From the NCBI GenBank assembly GCA_905197115.1, contig CAJJXN010000077.1, positions 1 through 6,617 of the forward strand: 6,617 bases of DNA. Direction: 5' to 3'. Each line of letters begins with the position of its first letter. Positions within the stretch are counted from its first letter, which is position 1. The notes under the pieces are model-generated. The model did no database searches. It saw nothing but the letters and a program-made list of their open reading frames with translations, and was not told the DNA's origin. The stretch is from an uncultured Bacillota bacterium. GTDB lineage: Bacteria > Bacillota_I > Bacilli_A > RFN20 > CAG-631. The position numbers were made by a program, and so were the translations under genes. Below, in pieces: positions 5,119 to 6,617 of the stretch.

Positions 5119-5805
5119 ATGGCAAAAAGAGGAAAAAAATATTTAGAAGCTGCAAAGCTTATTGACCACACAAAAGCTTATAGTACAGAAGAAGCTTTTG
5201 GCTTAGTTGGAAAAACATCTACAACAAAATTTGATTCATCAGTAGATGTTGCTTTTCGTTTAAATGTTGACCCACGTTATGCTGAACAACAAATTCGTGG
5301 TGCAATCGTTTTACCTCATGGAACTGGTAAAACAAAAAAAGTTTTAGCAATTACAAGTGATGTTAAAACTGCAGAAGCAGCTGGTGCTGATTATGCAGGT
5401 GGAAAAGAATTATTAGAAAAAATCACAAAAGAAAACTGGTTTGATTTTGATGTAATTGTTGCAACACCTGATATGATGGGCGAACTTGGTAAATTAGGAC
5501 GTGTTTTAGGACCTAAAGGTTTAATGCCTAACCCAAAAACAGGTACTGTTAATCCAGACATTGCTAAGGCTGTAAAAGAAATCAAAGCTGGTAAAGTTAC
5601 TTATCGTGTTGACAAACAAGGTAATATCAGTGTTTGTATTGGTAGAGCATCCTTTGATACTCAAAAATTAATTGAAAATTTCAACGTTTTAAAAGATGCA
5701 ATTGTAAAAGCAAGACCTTCTACAATTAAAGGAAATTATATTAAAAATGTAGCAGTGGCAACTACAATGGGCCCTGGCATCAAAATTGATTTCTCAGCAT
5801 TCTAA
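5119..5805 (+). CDS. rplA: 50S ribosomal protein L1
   Basis: L1 forms the mobile L1 stalk that guides deacylated tRNA from the E site, and in many bacteria it represses its own operon by binding the rplK leader. The 228-residue length is standard. Conserved landmarks are [11 protein letters not shown] at the start, [20 protein letters not shown] (42-61), [11 protein letters not shown], and the signature [19 protein letters not shown] from about residue 127. The C-terminus has [14 protein letters not shown] and TMGPGIKID. Lobe I consists of the two ends of the chain, with lobe II inserted between. GGGAGGT (5104-5110) overlaps the rplK stop and lies eight bases before the ATG, so it is co-transcribed and probably coupled with rplK. 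The rplJ leader follows 13 bases after the stop. Confidence 0.98.
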   Translation: MAKRGKKYLEAAKLIDHTKAYSTEEAFGLVGKTSTTKFDSSVDVAFRLNVDPRYAEQQIRGAIVLPHGTGKTKKVLAITSDVKTAEAAGADYAGGKELLEKITKENWFDFDVIVATPDMMGELGKLGRVLGPKGLMPNPKTGTVNPDIAKAVKEIKAGKVTYRVDKQGNISVCIGRASFDTQKLIENFNVLKDAIVKARPSTIKGNYIKNVAVATTMGPGIKIDFSAF

Positions 5806-5818
5806 AATTTGGTTGTTT

Positions 5819-5928
5819 CAATACGCCCTAGAAAGCAACTGCGTAAAGCTTAATTTGTTGCCGAGGTAATGAATAAATAAAATTATAAATTCGTGAAGAA
5901 TTAATCTATAAATTTTTAGTGCGTATTG
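5819..5928 (+). ncRNA. L10 leader: autoregulatory 5' region of rplJ-rplL
   Basis: This cis-acting mRNA structure is bound by the L10-L12 complex to repress rplJ-rplL translation. The closing stem is an exact eight-pair match, CAATACGC (5819-5826) with GCGTATTG (5921-5928). Inside, GCAAC (5835-5839) pairs with GTTGC (5857-5861). The conserved single-stranded words GCTTAAT (5848-5854) and CCGAGGT (5861-5867) lie where the Firmicute L10 leader has them. A third small hairpin pairs AATTC (5888-5892) with GAATT (5898-5902). The position between rplA and rplJ agrees. Sequence words, stems and location together make this secure, although the kink-turn bases were not checked against a covariance model. 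Confidence 0.88.
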
Positions 5929-5957
5929 TTTAATAAAAATAAACAGGAGGTGCAAAA

Positions 5958-6449
5958 ATGAAAGAAATTATTGCAAAGAAAGCACAAGCAGTAACTGAAA
6001 TTGCAAGTGAAATTAAAAATTCACAATCTTATGTAGTTGTAGAATATCGTGGATTGACGGTTGCTCAACTTACAACTTTACGTCGTGACTTAGCAAAAAT
6101 CGGTGGTAAGTTTACAGTATATAAGAACAACTTAGTTTCAAGAGCTGCAAAAGAAAATGGCTATGAAATGGATGAACTTTTATTTGGACCTAACGCATTT
6201 GTTAGTGCTACGCAAGATCCAGTAGGAGTACCTAGCTTACTATATAAGTTTGCTAAGAAAAATCCAGCATTAGTTGTTAAAGGTGGTATAGTTGAAGAAA
6301 AAGTAGTGAACGCTGATGATATGTTAGCTGTTTCTAAACTTCCAACAAAACCAGTACTTATTTCTATGTTATTGGGATGTTTACAATCTCCATTAACAAA
6401 ATTTGCTTATGCTGTTAAAGAAGTAGCAGCACAAAAAGAAAATGCCTAA
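5958..6449 (+). CDS. rplJ: 50S ribosomal protein L10
   Basis: L10 anchors L12 dimers to the ribosome, binding 23S rRNA through its N-terminal globular domain and L12 through its C-terminal helix. The 163-residue length is normal. Family landmarks are the N-terminal helix KEIIAKKAQAVTEIA, then YVVVEYRGLTVAQLTTLRRDL (25-45), GGKFTVYKNNLVSRAA, and the LFGPNAF segment near 75-81. The tail carries KLPTKPVLISMLLGCLQSPL and the long helix ending in KEVAAQKENA, the L12-binding part. AGGAGGTG at 5945-5952, five bases before the ATG, is a strong ribosome binding site lying just downstream of the L10 leader. The gene is co-transcribed with rplL 40 bases downstream, and the pair is controlled by the L10 leader. 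Confidence 0.97.
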   Translation: MKEIIAKKAQAVTEIASEIKNSQSYVVVEYRGLTVAQLTTLRRDLAKIGGKFTVYKNNLVSRAAKENGYEMDELLFGPNAFVSATQDPVGVPSLLYKFAKKNPALVVKGGIVEEKVVNADDMLAVSKLPTKPVLISMLLGCLQSPLTKFAYAVKEVAAQKENA

Positions 6450-6489
6450 ATCAAAATTAATAAAAAAATATTTATAGGAGGAAACAAAA

Positions 6490-6617
6490 ATGGCAAAATT
6501 AACAAACGAACAAGTAATTGAATCTTTAAAAGAAATGTCAATTTTAGAAGTAAATGAATTAGTAAAAGCAATCGAAGAAGCTTTTGGCGTAACAGCAGCA
6601 GCTCCAGTTGCAGCAGC
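6490..6617 (+). CDS. rplL: 50S ribosomal protein L7/L12, N-terminal part (cut by window edge)
   Basis: L12 is the multicopy stalk protein that recruits and stimulates the translational GTPases. Only the first 42 codons plus two bases are present. [34 protein letters not shown] is the N-terminal dimerisation and L10-binding domain. It is followed by the beginning of the alanine-rich hinge (TAAAPVAA), where the window ends, so the absence of the C-terminal factor-binding domain is only a window effect. AGGAGG at 6476-6481 lies eight bases before the ATG. It follows rplJ in the usual order; L12 is needed in several copies per L10, which fits this strong ribosome binding site. Confidence 0.96.
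   Translation, partial: MAKLTNEQVIESLKEMSILEVNELVKAIEEAFGVTAAAPVAA

Overview
This AT-rich window carries a conserved informational gene cluster of low-GC Gram-positive bacteria. All complete genes lie on the + strand, and the last one runs off the edge. The order is cysS - rlmB - a sigma-70 family factor in the sigH position - rpmG - secE - nusG - an unidentified two-pass membrane protein - rplK - rplA - rplJ - rplL (partial). This order resembles the B. subtilis cysS-to-rplL region, but without mrnC and yacP and with one extra gene between nusG and rplK. All tryptophans I checked are TGG, and TGA ends the sigma gene, so the standard bacterial code fits. AT-rich codon use, the L11 sequence type and the gene order suggest Bacillota near Erysipelotrichia or Acholeplasma-like Mollicutes. 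That placement is an inference.

Layout: 1-75 holds a weak terminator-like hairpin and a possible promoter. cysS (76-1422) overlaps rlmB (1422-2132) by one base, and a compact terminator overlaps the rlmB stop. A 103-base gap with a small GC-rich element leads to the sigma gene (2256-2852). A clear sigma-A-type promoter at 2874-2902 then drives rpmG (2925-3074, only 49 codons), secE (3088-3306) and nusG (3325-3873), closed by a strong terminator at 3883-3911. The unidentified membrane protein gene (3933-4511) follows with its own ribosome binding site. A second good promoter (4557-4586) starts the ribosomal stalk transcript. Its ~98-base leader contains a structure that fits an L1-binding autoregulatory site. 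rplK begins with GTG at 4691, then come rplA, a recognisable L10 leader (5819-5928), rplJ and the start of rplL.

Together the genes serve translation (Cys-tRNA synthesis, 23S rRNA methylation, L33 and the L11/L1/L10/L12 stalk proteins), transcription (NusG, sigma factor) and protein export (SecE). No mobile elements, CRISPR arrays, tRNA or rRNA genes were seen, and no gene-free stretch exceeds 300 bases. The most notable points are a four-residue deletion in L11 that removes the proline pair associated with thiopeptide sensitivity, the membrane protein gene inserted between nusG and rplK, and the structured rplK leader. I found no clearly new multi-gene system.
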